From Haliclona indistincta (taxonomy: Eukaryota > Porifera > Demospongiae > Haplosclerida > Chalinidae): DNA of 64,000 bases. Where the stretch lies: positions 6,242,093 to 6,306,092 of the forward strand of contig OZ024783.1 of NCBI GenBank assembly GCA_964017065.1, in the 5' to 3' direction. The translations under genes and the position numbers were made by a program. Positions 31,901 to 42,659 of this stretch are shown piece after piece. Every line of letters begins with the position of its first letter. The stretch's first letter is position 1. The notes beneath the pieces are model-generated. The model did no database searches, was not told the origin of the DNA, and saw only the letters and a program-made list of their open reading frames with translations.

Positions 31901-34900
31901 ACAGGATTACGCATGACTTCATAGAAGTGAAATACAACCTATTTTTTCATTATTTATGCCTCCACACGCATCTCGCAAGACAAGATAAAGGGGTTACTCG
32001 TGAATGGTACTGAAGTGACAGGCACATTGTACATTAACATTTACAAAATCGCAGCATCAAGCAAATGTGAAGGTCACATCTATGTACAGTGAATGCAAAG
32101 TGCACTCACAACACTTGGGAAGTCGTATACAATGCTTTTAACTTGATCTCGTAGTCTAGGGTCTTGCTGACACTGGAAGGCAAGGTCATTCAACAGCTTC
32201 TCCAGCTCTTCCTCACTTTCCCTCTGAGCATAAGCTGCAACACTGTCCATTAAACTGCTAACGTGCTCCTGAAAAAGAAGACAACTCTTAAATTTATGTA
32301 TGTGTATGTAACTGGTTACCTTGCTGATCAATAAAGTTGTTTCTCTGTCTCTGGTCATACTCAACAGTTCCTCGATAATCTACAAAAGACGACATGCTGT
32401 AACATGCCCTGTGACATACAGCACAAGGCAAATCTCAATTATAGTGGAAAATTTGGGAAGGTCAAAATTTTGGTGAATACCCAAAATTCGTTTACTGGTG
32501 AATTTAATTTGGTAGTTGGCGTGTATTAAAAATATAATCAAAACCAAATTTTGGCTGAGTTAATTATGGCTAAAGCTTGACGATTCGCAAATTCAGCTAT
32601 ACACTACAGTACGCATCAAAAGCTTAGCTGCATCATTATGCTGTACACACCACTTAAAATCTCAATAGCAACTACGTTTTTGAACCTCACCACCAGACGT
32701 GCAGCACTAAATCTTGGTCTTACCGTGTCTTTTTCCTTCTCCATCACCTCAGCCACCAGGTCCTGGTTCTTGTTGTGCATTTTAACTCGGCTGAACTCTT
32801 CTTCTTCCTCAAGCACCGATATCAGACCACTCTCCACTGACGGAGTATCGTATTCACTGCTACTCGTATCCATGTTATGTTCTCGGACTTTACTACTGTC
32901 CAATGACAACGGCTGGCGGGCAAACTGTACTTTAGATCTGCATTCAAAGACAAAACTAAAGTGAGACAACAGAGATGTATGTTTAACAAAATATGCATGC
33001 TACGTCGTACAAAATTTTGAATGAAATATGTGAAATTTAAGCTGTAGTGTACATGTACATGTACTTTAAAAATGCTAACATTTGTGACTTAAATTGCTAT
33101 TTGTCGTCAAAAAGAATTATTTGAGTGCAGGCCTGTAATCAAATGGCTGTTTCTCAGATCAATGAAGTACAGTGACTTAAAAAAATTTTATACAGCAAGC
33201 AGAACAATCAAGTTAAGTATAATAAATAGAAACTTTCATTAAATTTCAATTATGTTTGACTGAGTAGCAGCTATTTGATCATACAGTACCGTTCACGAGT
33301 AAGTAGACCAACACCCGCGGGAGACTCGCAGGCAACCCGGGGGTAATGTTGTCTTGCCCGCGGAACCGTGTATCATTAACCGCGGGTAGATGCGAATACA
33401 GAGTGCATCACGCGCTGGTGCGGATACGTGCGAGCACTGTATATGCTCGCGCAAGTCACACAACGACAACGTGAGTCTGCCTAGACTATCTAGCGGGGCG
33501 CGAGTGCATGCAAGGCTGCATGAGGGCCGCGGGTTAGTGTGGTGCGGCAGCGGGTACACGTTCACGGACCCGCGGGCACCCCCGAGTTACGCGCGGTTAG
33601 CCCGCGGGTTTGAGTACACTTACTCGTGAACGCCGGGTACTGTAGGTGTGTGGTCAAAATTTCTGATGCCAAAATACCCCTTTTCGCAAATTAGAATACA
33701 TGAGCCTAAATGCAATGCTTACGCAGGAGCTGTAGGTGTTGGGATATCTGATTTGATTGGAGAACTGGTGGTTGGATACACTGAAGAAAACGAACGAGAA
33801 AGCTCAAATAAAAGCAGTTGATCTCTGTAGTGTATTACACTCTAGTGTGTAGTCAATCATGTGCTTACTGGAGACACTTCTTTTGTAGTCTGGAGAGGTA
33901 TCTGTCGGTATCTTGATCTTACTCTTCTTCTTCCTGAGAAATTACAATACGGAAAAAAATTAAAAAACACAGCTGAAAAAACAATACATCTTTTTTTGTA
34001 CATAAACAATTTCAGAGACTGGATGACTGCTTATAAGAACAGCCTCGCTAAGTGTGTAAAGCTACTTATCAGTATTGCATTGTTGGTAACTCACTTTGAC
34101 AGCATTGGATGCTCAAGCAATCCATCAGCAGTAGACCTCTTCTGTGGGTCAGGCTCGAAACATCTGGACAAGAAATTCAAAAATATCACTGTACCACACA
34201 GTGCACAGTATACGTGCTGTGTTTAAAACCCAGTGGAGGTTTGTAATACTTAATGTACATGTAGGTAAGGAGTGCTCTACGTGATTTATGGCACGAGACC
34301 ACAGCCCGAATGTCATAAATCACGTAGAGCACGACTTACCTACCTTAAGTGGTTTAAACTATATGCCCAGGCAGCAGCTATGTTGCGACAAGCGATTTCT
34401 TGTGAATAGATGACTCAGCATGCTATATGGGAATTAAAGCACGTTCAATATGACGCTGATATTGTACGGTGGGTGGGGATCACGAAATACGTGATTTACA
34501 GGAAGCGCAGTGCCTTTGATTCCGCCCACTCATATACTTCAAGTAAATGTAATACAGTAGTTTCTGACCCCAAGAGAAAGCTCTTTGCATCTATAGAGAG
34601 ACACTCCGGTATGTCTGGATGCTCTTGGTACTTGCCGACCTTGAAGATGGCTGCTTCTGGTACACCAAGCTGAACGATGGAGAGAATAAAGAACAAAATC
34701 AATACCGGTATCGTGTACATGTAAGACTGCACCTCAAAGAATGGTGGTTTGCCGGTAGCCATTTCTACGACTGTACAACCAAGAGACCAGATATCAGCCT
34801 ACACAGAGAAGGAGAATAACATTTACAATAGATTATGACACAACCAGTCATTCACGTGATGCACACATGCACAGAGTCTGATCATGTACATTTTGAGCAA

Positions 34901-36533
34901 GTATTGACAAATTTAGAGCAATTTTTGAGCATGCATTTAAAAGTTTTGAGTAAGAATTTGAGTATTAGCAATAATTATTTGAGTAAGATTCTGATCATGT
35001 ATTAAAAATTTGATCAAATTTGAACAGGCGTAAAAAATTATGCACATCTAGGACCATAACCTCTCTGTTGTTCAAATTTGAGTATGTACATGTATTAGCA
35101 ATCTTTGAGTATGATTTTGACCATGCATTAAAAAATTTGAACAAGCATAAAAAATTATGCACATCTACTTACAGGTGGACCATAACCTCTCTGACCAGCT
35201 ACAATCACTTCAGGTGCCATGAACTGAAACGTGCCTATAAATAGAAAATTAAGGAACATAAACTGCCTATTTTGAATTTTTAATGTAGACAGATAAATAG
35301 AAACTTTTTTACAGTCTGACTTACCTCTAAATGAAGTTGTTTCAGCGTGAAGGCCCACTAGTCGTTTGGAAGTACCAAAGTCGGATATTTTAATCTGCCC
35401 ACTGTACATGTTCACCAATACGTTGTCTCCCTTGATGTCACGATGAACTATGAGCTGGTCGTGAAGATACTTTATGCCCCTCACGATCTGACGAGTGTAG
35501 TATCGAATGGTAGCCTCGTCCTCCTTCAGTGGACCCCACTTCTTTTTGAGCAGAGATGAAAGGCTACCTAAAAGTGAGAGGAAAAAAGAAGAGGAGTCAA
35601 CATACGAGAAAGAGTCGAGATTTAAATTATATTGATCTTACATGACAACTACCATAAGGGTAGAAAAATTTCGTGCAAAAAATTTCGTGTTTTTCGTGGG
35701 TGCTATCAAAGTGCGAAAATTTTTGTGCAATCCCATACATTAATTTTATGTATTGAAGTAACAAACACGAAAGACGAAGTAGGAAGTGTGCCCCTTACTA
35801 ATATGGCGTTTCCCTGTTGGACTGCTACTGACAGTCTTTGCATTAGATAGGACAATATGATTTTGCTTCACCACTGTAACGCTTGATACGGCGACCAAGG
35901 TCAGAAAGGAAATTCCAAGATTTTGGGCCAATTGCAACAAGCGATTCAATGGCAAGAGGTGAAAATAGATACGATGGAGCAAATTGTTCGTACAATCTTG
36001 ACAAAAACGTGAAAATTCTAAAATGTCGAAAATTTTTACTACGTGATATATTTTTAAGATTGCAGTTTTATTTGTGTATCAATTATTTTTATATTTTCTT
36101 TCACCTCCAGGCACCTGCTCCATGAAAATGAGGAAGACTCCGTCATCAGACTGAGCGCCATAGTACTGTACAATGTTAGGATGCTGCAGGTGACGATGGA
36201 GCTTGATCTCCTCCTGGATAGACTGGTACTCACTGCACAGAGAAGAGAGAGAGGGAGAGGGAGGGAGAGAGAGGGAGGGAGAGGGAGAGAGAGGGAGGGA
36301 GGGAGAGAGAGGGAGGGAGGGAGAGAGAGGGAGGGGGAGGGGGAGAGGGAGAGAGAGGGAGGGAGGGAGAGAGGGAGAGAGGAAGAGAGGGAGGGAGAGA
36401 GGGAGAGGGAGACAGGGAGAGAGGGAGAGGAAGAGGGAGAGAGGGAGAGAGGGAGAGAGGGAGAGAGGGAGAGAGGGAGAGAGGGAGAGAGGGAGGGAGG
36501 GAGAGAGAGGGAGAGAGGGAGAGAGGGAGGGAG

Positions 36534-36622
<89 letters not shown>

Positions 36623-37140
36623 TCGTCAATCTGGATTGATCAAGATTTACCCAGCGTTCTTCTCAGGAATCTCTTTCACAGCCATCTTGCGCTTTGTGAT
36701 CAGGTCAGTTGCTGAGTAGACCACACCAAACGATCCTTTTCCCAATACCATCTGTAGTAAAAATTGACACAAGGCTTGAACCAGGCATGGGTAATCATGA
36801 ATAAAAAGTTTCTTTAATAGCTATACCCGATTGAGTTTTAAATCATTAAGCGTATAATTGACATGGCTATATACCTTTTTGCCGTTGTCATCGTAGTCGA
36901 ATTCAAATTCTATCATTTGCTCATCAGTTTCTTCAGTAGCTATTCCACCATCCTCCTCGTCCTGGTTCTGCTGATTAGTGGTAACTAGCTCTAGGAATCT
37001 GGAGAGGAAGGGGACAGGGGAAGGAAGAGAGAGAGGGAGAGAGAGGGGAGAGAGAGGGAGGGAGAAGGAAGAGAGAGAGGGAGAGAGAGAGAGAGGGAGG
37101 GAGAAGAAAAGAGAGGGAGAGAGAGAGAGGGGGAGGGGGA

Positions 37141-37177
<37 letters not shown>

Positions 37178-37274
37178 GAAAGAAGGAATGGATGGAAATA
37201 GGGAGAGAGAGAAGAAGGGAGGGAGAGGGAGGGAGAGAGAGAGAAGGGAAAAAAGGATGGATAGAAATAGGGAG

Positions 37275-37357
<83 letters not shown>

Positions 37358-37367
37358 GAAAGAGTGA

Positions 37368-37414
<47 letters not shown>

Positions 37415-40400
37415 GAAGAAATGGATGGAAATAGGGAGACAGAGAGAGAGAGGGAGGGAGAGAGAAAGAGAGAGGGGAGGGGGAGAGAGGGAGGGATGGA
37501 TGGATGGAAATAGGGAGATCAAGAGAGGAAGAAAGGGAGAGAGAGATGGAGGAAGAGAGAAAGGGAGAGAGAGGAGAGGGGGGAGAGAGGGAAGGATGGA
37601 AATAGGGAGAGCGAGAGAGGAGGAAAGGGAGAGAGAGAGGGAGGGAGAGAGAATGAGAGAAAGAGGAGAGGGATGGATGGAAATAGTTTTAATTGCTTAT
37701 GAACTGCCATAGTTATACAAGCAATTAACTCTCAGCTCACCTCTTGCACTGTTCAGCTGATGAAAAGTAGATGTGAAAGTCCTCACTATAGCGCCATATT
37801 ATCAACAACAGCAGACCTCGATCATCTCTCTTGTTCACACTATGGAGCAGAGAAAAAATGGAGTTAGAGATACATACCAACTACAGCGAGTGCACACAAA
37901 AACATTCGGTTCTGTTCGAGCTCACCATATTGTCTTTACACAAGGAATCGTGAAAGACCAGTCACTCACTGCCTGTACATGGAAAAATAAATTTCTTGTC
38001 AATCTCATTGACATCGATTTTTAGACCCACTCACCCCAATATCTGTTGACAGAAAATGCCACATCTGAATTTTCTGAAGAAGAGAAAAAACAGCAACAAA
38101 CATCACAGTGTCCATTCACTGTGTATTAGAGGAAATAGCACATGCAAATACGTATGCAAATGTTTGAAGGAGCACATTGTTTGACAAATTATTTTACTCA
38201 CTGCTTCAGTGGTGTCGCTCTCAGAATGGAAGGCGATGTAGCTGGGTATGTAGATGAACTCATTGGGCACCTCACGATGAGGCTCGTACAGCAACACCTG
38301 GAAATAAACAAACAAAAATAAAGTAACTACTTTATTTTGAATTGAGTAAAGAATTGAGCAAAGACAACAGCGGTTTTATTACTCCTTGCAACAGCCACAA
38401 AAGCGTAAAGCGTGATCCGTGCCTAATAAATTTGGAAGGTTTGTTTATTTTTTGGAAGGTTTTGGAAGGTCTATTACATTGCGTGATTCAAATAGAAAAA
38501 GGTTTATGCTCTACGGTTGACGCTTTTAGATTGCATGATGTAGCGCTGTACTAGTAGATAATCCATAAGAAATACGGTACATGTGTACAAGTACATGTAT
38601 AATAATATAATACAGTAGATAATACACATCTTCGTTTGATACAGACTCCTTTACACCTATGTGATATTTTGAGTGTGAACATTCAATATTTGTACAATGC
38701 TCATTCAATATTTGTACATGTATGCAGGACAAACCGGAAATCGTGAGCTAGTGGTAGAGTTTGTCGTAGCCGCCATGAAGAACTCCATCCAGAATGCAAA
38801 CAGGCGTTGGTCGCTGCACTCTGACCCCTCATAGTTGACATGACGGAATGAGTTGATGAGTTGGATGTTACCAATAGTGGACTTAAGGTACCTTGAGAGG
38901 GAGGGAGGGAGAGAGAGGGGGAAGTAAGGGAGGGGAGAGAGAGAGAGGGAGGGAGGAAGGAGGGAGGGAGGGGGGAGAGAGAGAGAGGGGAGAGAGAGGG
39001 AAGGAGGGAGAGAGAGAGAGAGGGAGGGAGGGAGGGAGGGAGAGAGGGAGAGAGAGAGAGAGAAAGAGGGAGGGAGAGGTAGAGTGAGAGAGAGAGGGGG
39101 GAGGGAGAGGAGAGGAGAGAAATGGTATTGTATAGCTACAAACTGTGTTCAGCATAAATAGTGCATAATTTTTAAAAATTTGACTTCAAGCAGCATGTGA
39201 GAACCACAATTCATATAGTACTGCTTGAGAATACAGACCTTTGCATGTTGCTTGACAGCAGAAATTGTAAAGGTCTGTATGCTACTTATAGGGCAACGCC
39301 CATTTCACAATCTCTGCTGTCAAGCAACTTGCAAAGATCTGTATAGTTATTTTAGTGCCTGCACAATTTCTCTAACTCACCATAGCGGAGGATTGAGCTT
39401 GAACATACACAGAGAGGCATTGCAGGCCTTGTCATAGCTCTCAGCCAGTACGCTGATCTCAAAGAATGTGGCTACTATCCAGTAGTCATTTTGTGAGTCG
39501 AGACTGCCCTTTCTGCCGATCAGAACATTGAGAGTGACAGCTGTGAGATAGTAGAGGGAGGGAGGGAGGGAGAGAGGGAGAGAGAGAGGAAGGGAGGGAG
39601 GGAGAGCAAGGGAGGGAAGGAGGGAGGGAAGGAAGGAGGGAGGAGGGGGAAGGAGGGAGGAGGGGAAGGAGGGAGGGAAGGAAGGAGGGAGGGAAGGAAG
39701 GAGGGAGGGAAGGAAAGAGAGAAAGGGAAAGAGAGGGACAGAAAAGAAAAAGATAGAAAGAATGGGTCAAGAGCATGTGATAGATACATTATAGTAAATT
39801 CTGCAGCAAAAAAATTCACAAATTCCGCAATTATAGAAAATACTTATCTACGAATGTCTTGTTCAGTAGACAAAATAAGCAATTCCCAAAAACAATTATT
39901 CGCGGAATGCTCTATCTTGCACATTCGCACTATACGGTATACATTTGTGAATCTGGTGCATATACACTTTTCTGAATCTTAACAATTTTTTTACATTCAC
40001 AAAAATAATGTATGAACTGCCGTACAGAAAATTCACATTGACTCACCCACATTCCTTAGCTCTGAGTTAGTTGCAAAGCTAGCTCCGGATATCACCAGCA
40101 GAGTCGCCAGATTGATGCCAGCGTACTCATTCGGCTGCACATGAAATCCCTTGCGATACCAGTGGATAGCCTTGTCTCTACTCTCACTGTCAGTGTGACA
40201 TGACTCAACAAACTTGTCCTTATAAATGCGTCCACATAGACACAAGAAATCAGGTACCTGGTTCTCCTTGTGCTCTAGTAACTATGGATACAGGAACATA
40301 ATTTTGACAAGTGTAACAATACAAAATTTTTGAAATGAATATTAAATTTGATAGGGTAATTCAAGCCAAGAAATCAGCCATAACATTTGTGACACTAATC

Positions 40401-40942
40401 TACTCTGTACAGTCTGTAAAGTACAGCATACATGTATTTTGGAAGGTATAATTTATTTGGTAGAAGGCTGCTATCACAAAAATTATAGCTATAACACAAA
40501 ATTTTAAAAATATCTCATATTTTTGAGACCCAACCATCAAACCCTAATCACATGATAATGCTACTATTAGTTGAAAAATCGAAAATTTACATTTTGTTTT
40601 ACACACGTTCAAGTCATGAAATGTAGGTCCCTCTAAGTAAAGCTTTTGTGCCGCAAATATGTCGGCCTTAAGTTGTTACAGTGTTGCACCAGTAATCACC
40701 TTCTCTAGGATATCCAGTGCTTTGTCACGATCTCCTGACTGGTTCCTTCGGTTGAGAGCAAAGGCATACTGCATCTGAACTGGAGCCTTCAGTACTTGCT
40801 CGTGTTCCGGAAGCTTCTCTACAAGATCCACCATTAGATTGTAGGCTTGGACATCGCGATATGTTAACAACATAGCTAGTAGAATCTCAGCATGACAAAG
40901 ACGAGGGTCTTCATCGATCCATTTCCTTAGTAAAGCAAGTTC
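28599..40942 (-). CDS. ASK1 (MAP3K5/6/15-like) apoptosis signal-regulating kinase, N-terminus not found
   Basis: Twenty-five exons on the minus strand with GT/AG sites and fully consistent phase to a stop at 28599: 40700-40942, 40047-40281, 39381-39540, 38735-38891, 38202-38297, 38035-38073, 37741-37829, 36875-36998, 36651-36751, 36105-36232, 35325-35567, 35173-35234, 34733-34798, 34569-34669, 34095-34163, 33869-33933, 33723-33780, 32724-32937, 32320-32379, 32110-32268, 31371-31476, 30496-30768, 29850-29947, 28715-28791, 28599-28656. Sum is 3,081 nt (1,026 residues). Order matches ASK1: TPR-rich central region ([34 protein letters not shown]), acidic linker, kinase, C-terminal helices, coiled coil (exon 30496-30768), SAM-like end. 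Kinase residues are present: [31 protein letters not shown]. Vertebrate ASK1 phosphorylates MKK4/7 and MKK3/6 in oxidative-stress signalling. The N-terminal thioredoxin-binding part (about 270 residues in vertebrates) is not seen. Confidence 0.9.
29352..29780. mobile_element. TIR element in ASK1 intron, about 430 bp
   Basis: Ends GGCGTTTACACTACAACG and CGTTGTCGTGTAAACGCTGCC are inverted repeats. Located between the last three ASK1 exons. No coding content recognised. Confidence 0.7.
29966..30300 (+). repeat. 113-122-bp tandem repeat, three copies, ASK1 intron
   Basis: Units start with TATATCACAGCATACACAAG at 29966, 30079 and 30201 and run through GCAAGGCTGTTTGTA and GTAGAGAGTTTGTTCAAGTG. A fourth, partial and diverged copy may follow. 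Confidence 0.85.
31046..31287. mobile_element. Palindromic MITE in ASK1 intron, 242 bp
   Basis: Ends GTGAGCGGATT and AATCCGCTCAC are inverted repeats. Just inside, TGAGAAAAGGGGTCA pairs with TGACCACTTTTCTCA. Same family as 4413-4665. Confidence 0.75.
31529..31907. mobile_element. Outer MITE with another MITE inserted in it
   Basis: Ends TGTAATCCTTAAATAAAAGC and GGCTTCTATTTGAGACAGGA resemble each other in inverted orientation and match the element at 2352-2494. The unrelated element 31643-31839 interrupts it. Confidence 0.6.
31643..31839. mobile_element. Inner MITE, 197 bp, ends TACCGTATAGCGGG
   Basis: Long inverted ends: TACCGTATAGCGGGAAATTT and AAATTTCCCGCTATATGGTA, with TTTCGCGGGAGAAA and TTTCTCCCGCGAAA just inside. 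A degenerate relative is at about 39795-39948 (shared GAATGTCTTGTT and ATTCGCACTATACGGTA). Confidence 0.8.
33282..33644. mobile_element. GC-rich TIR element in ASK1 intron, 363 bp
   Basis: Ends TACAGTACCGTTCACGAGTA and TACTCGTGAACGCCGGGTAC TGTA are inverted. It is much more GC-rich than its surroundings, with repeated CCGCGGG. Confidence 0.7.
34265..34345. repeat. Hairpin (about 30-bp arms) in ASK1 intron
   Basis: GTGCTCTACGTGATTTATG pairs with CATAAATCACGTAGAGCAC across a loop of about 20 bp. Probably a tiny MITE. Confidence 0.7.
36240..36620. repeat. Polypurine (plus) / polypyrimidine (sense) tract abutting an ASK1 3' splice site
   Basis: GGGAGAGA-type repeat occupying most of the intron upstream of exon 36105-36232. 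In the gene's sense it is a CT tract running almost to the acceptor at 36233-36234. Confidence 0.9.
37000..37686. repeat. Polypurine/polypyrimidine tract abutting an ASK1 3' splice site
   Basis: GA-rich repeat with interspersed GGATGGATGGAAATAGGGAG blocks, directly upstream (in sense) of exon 36875-36998, whose acceptor is CTCTCCAG. Confidence 0.9.
38893..39120. repeat. Polypurine/polypyrimidine tract abutting an ASK1 3' splice site
   Basis: GGGAGGGAGAGA repeat. In sense it is a CT tract running into the acceptor CCTCTCAAG of exon 38735-38891. Confidence 0.9.
39230..39345. mobile_element. Hairpin MITE in ASK1 intron
   Basis: ATACAGACCTTTGCA and TTGCTTGACAGCAGA on the left recur inverted as TCTGCTGTCAAGCAACTTGC and AAAGATCTGTAT on the right. 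Confidence 0.65.
39542..39745. repeat. Polypurine/polypyrimidine tract abutting an ASK1 3' splice site
   Basis: GGAGGGAAGGAA repeat directly upstream, in sense, of exon 39381-39540 (acceptor ATCTCACAG). Confidence 0.9.
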
Positions 40943-40944
40943 CT

Positions 40945-41132
40945 TGGGAAGGGAGGGAAGGTAGGAAGGAGGGAGGAAGGAGGGAGGGAAGGAGGAAAGA
41001 GGGGAGGGAAGGAGGGAAGGAGGAAAGAGGGGAGGGAAGGAGGGAAGGGAGAGGAAGGAGGGGAGGGAGGGAAGGAGGGAAGGAAGAAAGAGAGAGAGAG
41101 AGAGAGAGAGAGGGAGGGAGAGAGAGAGATGA
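40945..41132. repeat. Polypurine/polypyrimidine tract abutting the first visible ASK1 exon
   Basis: GGAAGGAGGGAA repeat directly upstream, in sense, of exon 40700-40942, whose acceptor is CTTCCCAAG. No earlier ASK1 exon was found beyond it. Confidence 0.9.
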
Positions 41133-41359
41133 AGAGAAAATTCGTAAAAGTTGAGTAGATTCAGTATGTAATAGAACAGTATACCAACTACTAAATACAT
41201 GCATTGTACTACAAATTAGATAATAATCTAATAATGTATATAATCATTTTATATAACATGCGATTATGAATTATTGATAAGATATTGATAGTTGTAAAAA
41301 CAATTATCATTTGAATTAACCACTCATTAGACTACGATTACTACATTAATAACACTCTT

Positions 41360-41405
41360 TGTTTACATTCCATCATGTTGCCTGACAACTATAATCACGT
41401 GAGCT
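41360..41405 (+). promoter_or_regulatory. Promoter motif pair of micropeptide gene 1
   Basis: TGTTTACATTCC (forkhead-like) at 41360-41371, then an E-box CACGTG at 41396-41401 followed by AGCTGAGAGGAGGAG. The same pair recurs before other members of the family. Inference from conservation among paralogues. Confidence 0.5.
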
Positions 41406-41513
41406 GAGAGGAGGAGTTAAAGCGCCAACATGCGTGCGTGATTGTAAAAACGTGTTTGGACGGCTGCTAGAGTTTAGAGCCTTCTCTCACTCTCTCCTTC
41501 CTGGTTAGCTATT

Positions 41514-41604
41514 CATGTTGTGTGTTAGTATGCCCCACAGCTTAAGGTTGCTTGTTTCAAGCTATTTTCAGCTTACCATGTGTGTGTGTGTGTGTGAGTG
41601 TGTG

Positions 41605-41635
<31 letters not shown>

Positions 41636-41722
41636 TTATGTTGTGTGTTAGTATGCCCCAAGGCTTAAGGATGCTTGTTTCAAGCTATGTTCAGCTTACC
41701 ATGTGTGTGTGTGTGTGTGTTC
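41514..41722 (+). repeat. Two-copy 123-bp tandem duplication with (TG)n
   Basis: ATGTTGTGTGTTAGTATGCC starts at about 41515 and again at about 41638. Each copy ends in a TG run. Lies in the presumed intron of micropeptide gene 1. Confidence 0.75.
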
Positions 41723-41910
41723 AAACTAGCTAGTGTTTATACTAAACATGTGTTCTACACAGCCAATATTTCAGCTTTGCAAAACTCTCCTGTCCCAGTA
41801 GCTACTGTAAGTTAGAGGACACTTAAAAGCAGCCATAACATACTATTTGAAGAAAAGCATGTTGGAGTGTAAAACAGAACCACTCTACAGTAGCTACAGG
41901 GAATACATGT

Positions 41911-42117
41911 CAGGTTTCATACATTGGGGGGGGCGCCCTGGGATTTCCCCCCCATAAAATTTCACTAACTCATTTATAAATTGTGTATCAAACTATCAAA
42001 AATGGCAACGCAAGTTGTACAATAACGTATATACCCTACAGCGTCTGGGGGACTGTGCCCCCCAGACCCCCTGCTATTATGTTTTTCCCCTGGTAAAAAA
42101 TCCTGTATGACACCCTG
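41911..42117. mobile_element. G/C-run MITE, copy 1 of 4
   Basis: Ends CAGGTTTCATA and TATGACACCCTG are inverted. Inside are GGGGG...CCCTGGGATTTCCC and CAGACCCCCTGCTATTATG. The same element is at 49530-49747, 54332-54518 and 58015-58229. Confidence 0.75.
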
Positions 42118-42189
42118 CATGTACATTCACAGAGATTTGGCTATAAAAGTATAATTTATTAATAATTTTGCTTATTTTTTCAATTGCAG

Positions 42190-42657
42190 GCGGCTTCATT
42201 TCTTGGTGCACAGTACTCTAGGCTATTTATTATCACTATGGATGTTGTGGGTGTGGTTGTCACTGGAGCGGTGCTTGTTGCCAAGCTGTGGCTACTCTGG
42301 AAAACATACCAGATTTTCTTAGCTGAAGAACACCTCATCGAAGCTCCGCCAGTGCCTCCGGTGGACCAGCCAGTGCCTCCGGTGGACCAGCCAGTGCCTC
42401 CGGTGGACCAGCCAGTGCCTCCGGTGGACCAGCCAGTGCCTCCGGTGGACCAGCCAGTGCCTCCGGTGGACCAGCCAGTGCCTCCGGTGGACCAGCCAGT
42501 GCCTCCGGTGGACCAGCCAGTGCCTCCGGTGGACCAGCCAGTGCCTCCGGTGGATCAGCCAGTGCCTCCAGTGGACCAGCCAGTGCCTCCAGTGGACCAG
42601 CCAGTGCCTCCACCGATACAAGCTATAGACGAGTCTCGTGCCAAGATAGTGGTGTAA
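42190..42657 (+). CDS. Membrane micropeptide gene 1 with 12-copy VDQPVPP repeat
   Basis: Coding exon after acceptor TTTCAATTGCAG; first in-frame ATG of the conserved part at 42238. The product begins MDVVGVVVTGAVLVAKLWLL (one membrane helix), then WKTYQIFLAEEHLI, then about twelve copies of a seven-residue unit V-D-Q-P-V-P-P (42351-42608), then PIQAIDESRAKIVV. About 139 residues from that ATG; the other members are 47-55. The WKxYQ motif and PIQAxDES box are shared with genes at 49096, 53720, 56845 and 60196, so the repeat is an insertion into the linker between them. P-x-x-P content suggests SH3 or similar ligands (inference). I do not recognise the family. Confidence 0.75.
   Translation, partial: AASFLGAQYSRLFIITMDVVGVVVTGAVLVAKLWLLWKTYQIFLAEEHLIEAPPVPPVDQPVPPVDQPVPPVDQPVPPVDQPVPPVDQPVPPVDQPVPPVDQPVPPVDQPVPPVDQPVPPVDQPVPPVDQPVPPVDQPVPPPIQAIDESRAKIVV
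42351..42608 (+). repeat. 21-bp coding minisatellite (VDQPVPP x about 12)
   Basis: Nearly identical 21-bp units, GTGCCTCCGGTGGACCAGCC plus A, in frame within micropeptide gene 1. Only a few silent changes are seen, near the 3' end. High identity implies recent expansion or homogenisation. Confidence 0.95.
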
Positions 42658-42659
42658 AA

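Noticed and set aside
34410..34819. Plus-strand frames over ASK1 exons 34569-34798
   Set aside because: The minus strand carries kinase subdomain sequence with matching splice phases.
36054..37712. Open frames rich in Arg-Glu-Gly or Ser-Leu-Pro
   Set aside because: Artefacts of GA/CT repeats inside ASK1 introns; also those at 6482-6951, 38883-39155, 39486-39819 and 40911-41204.
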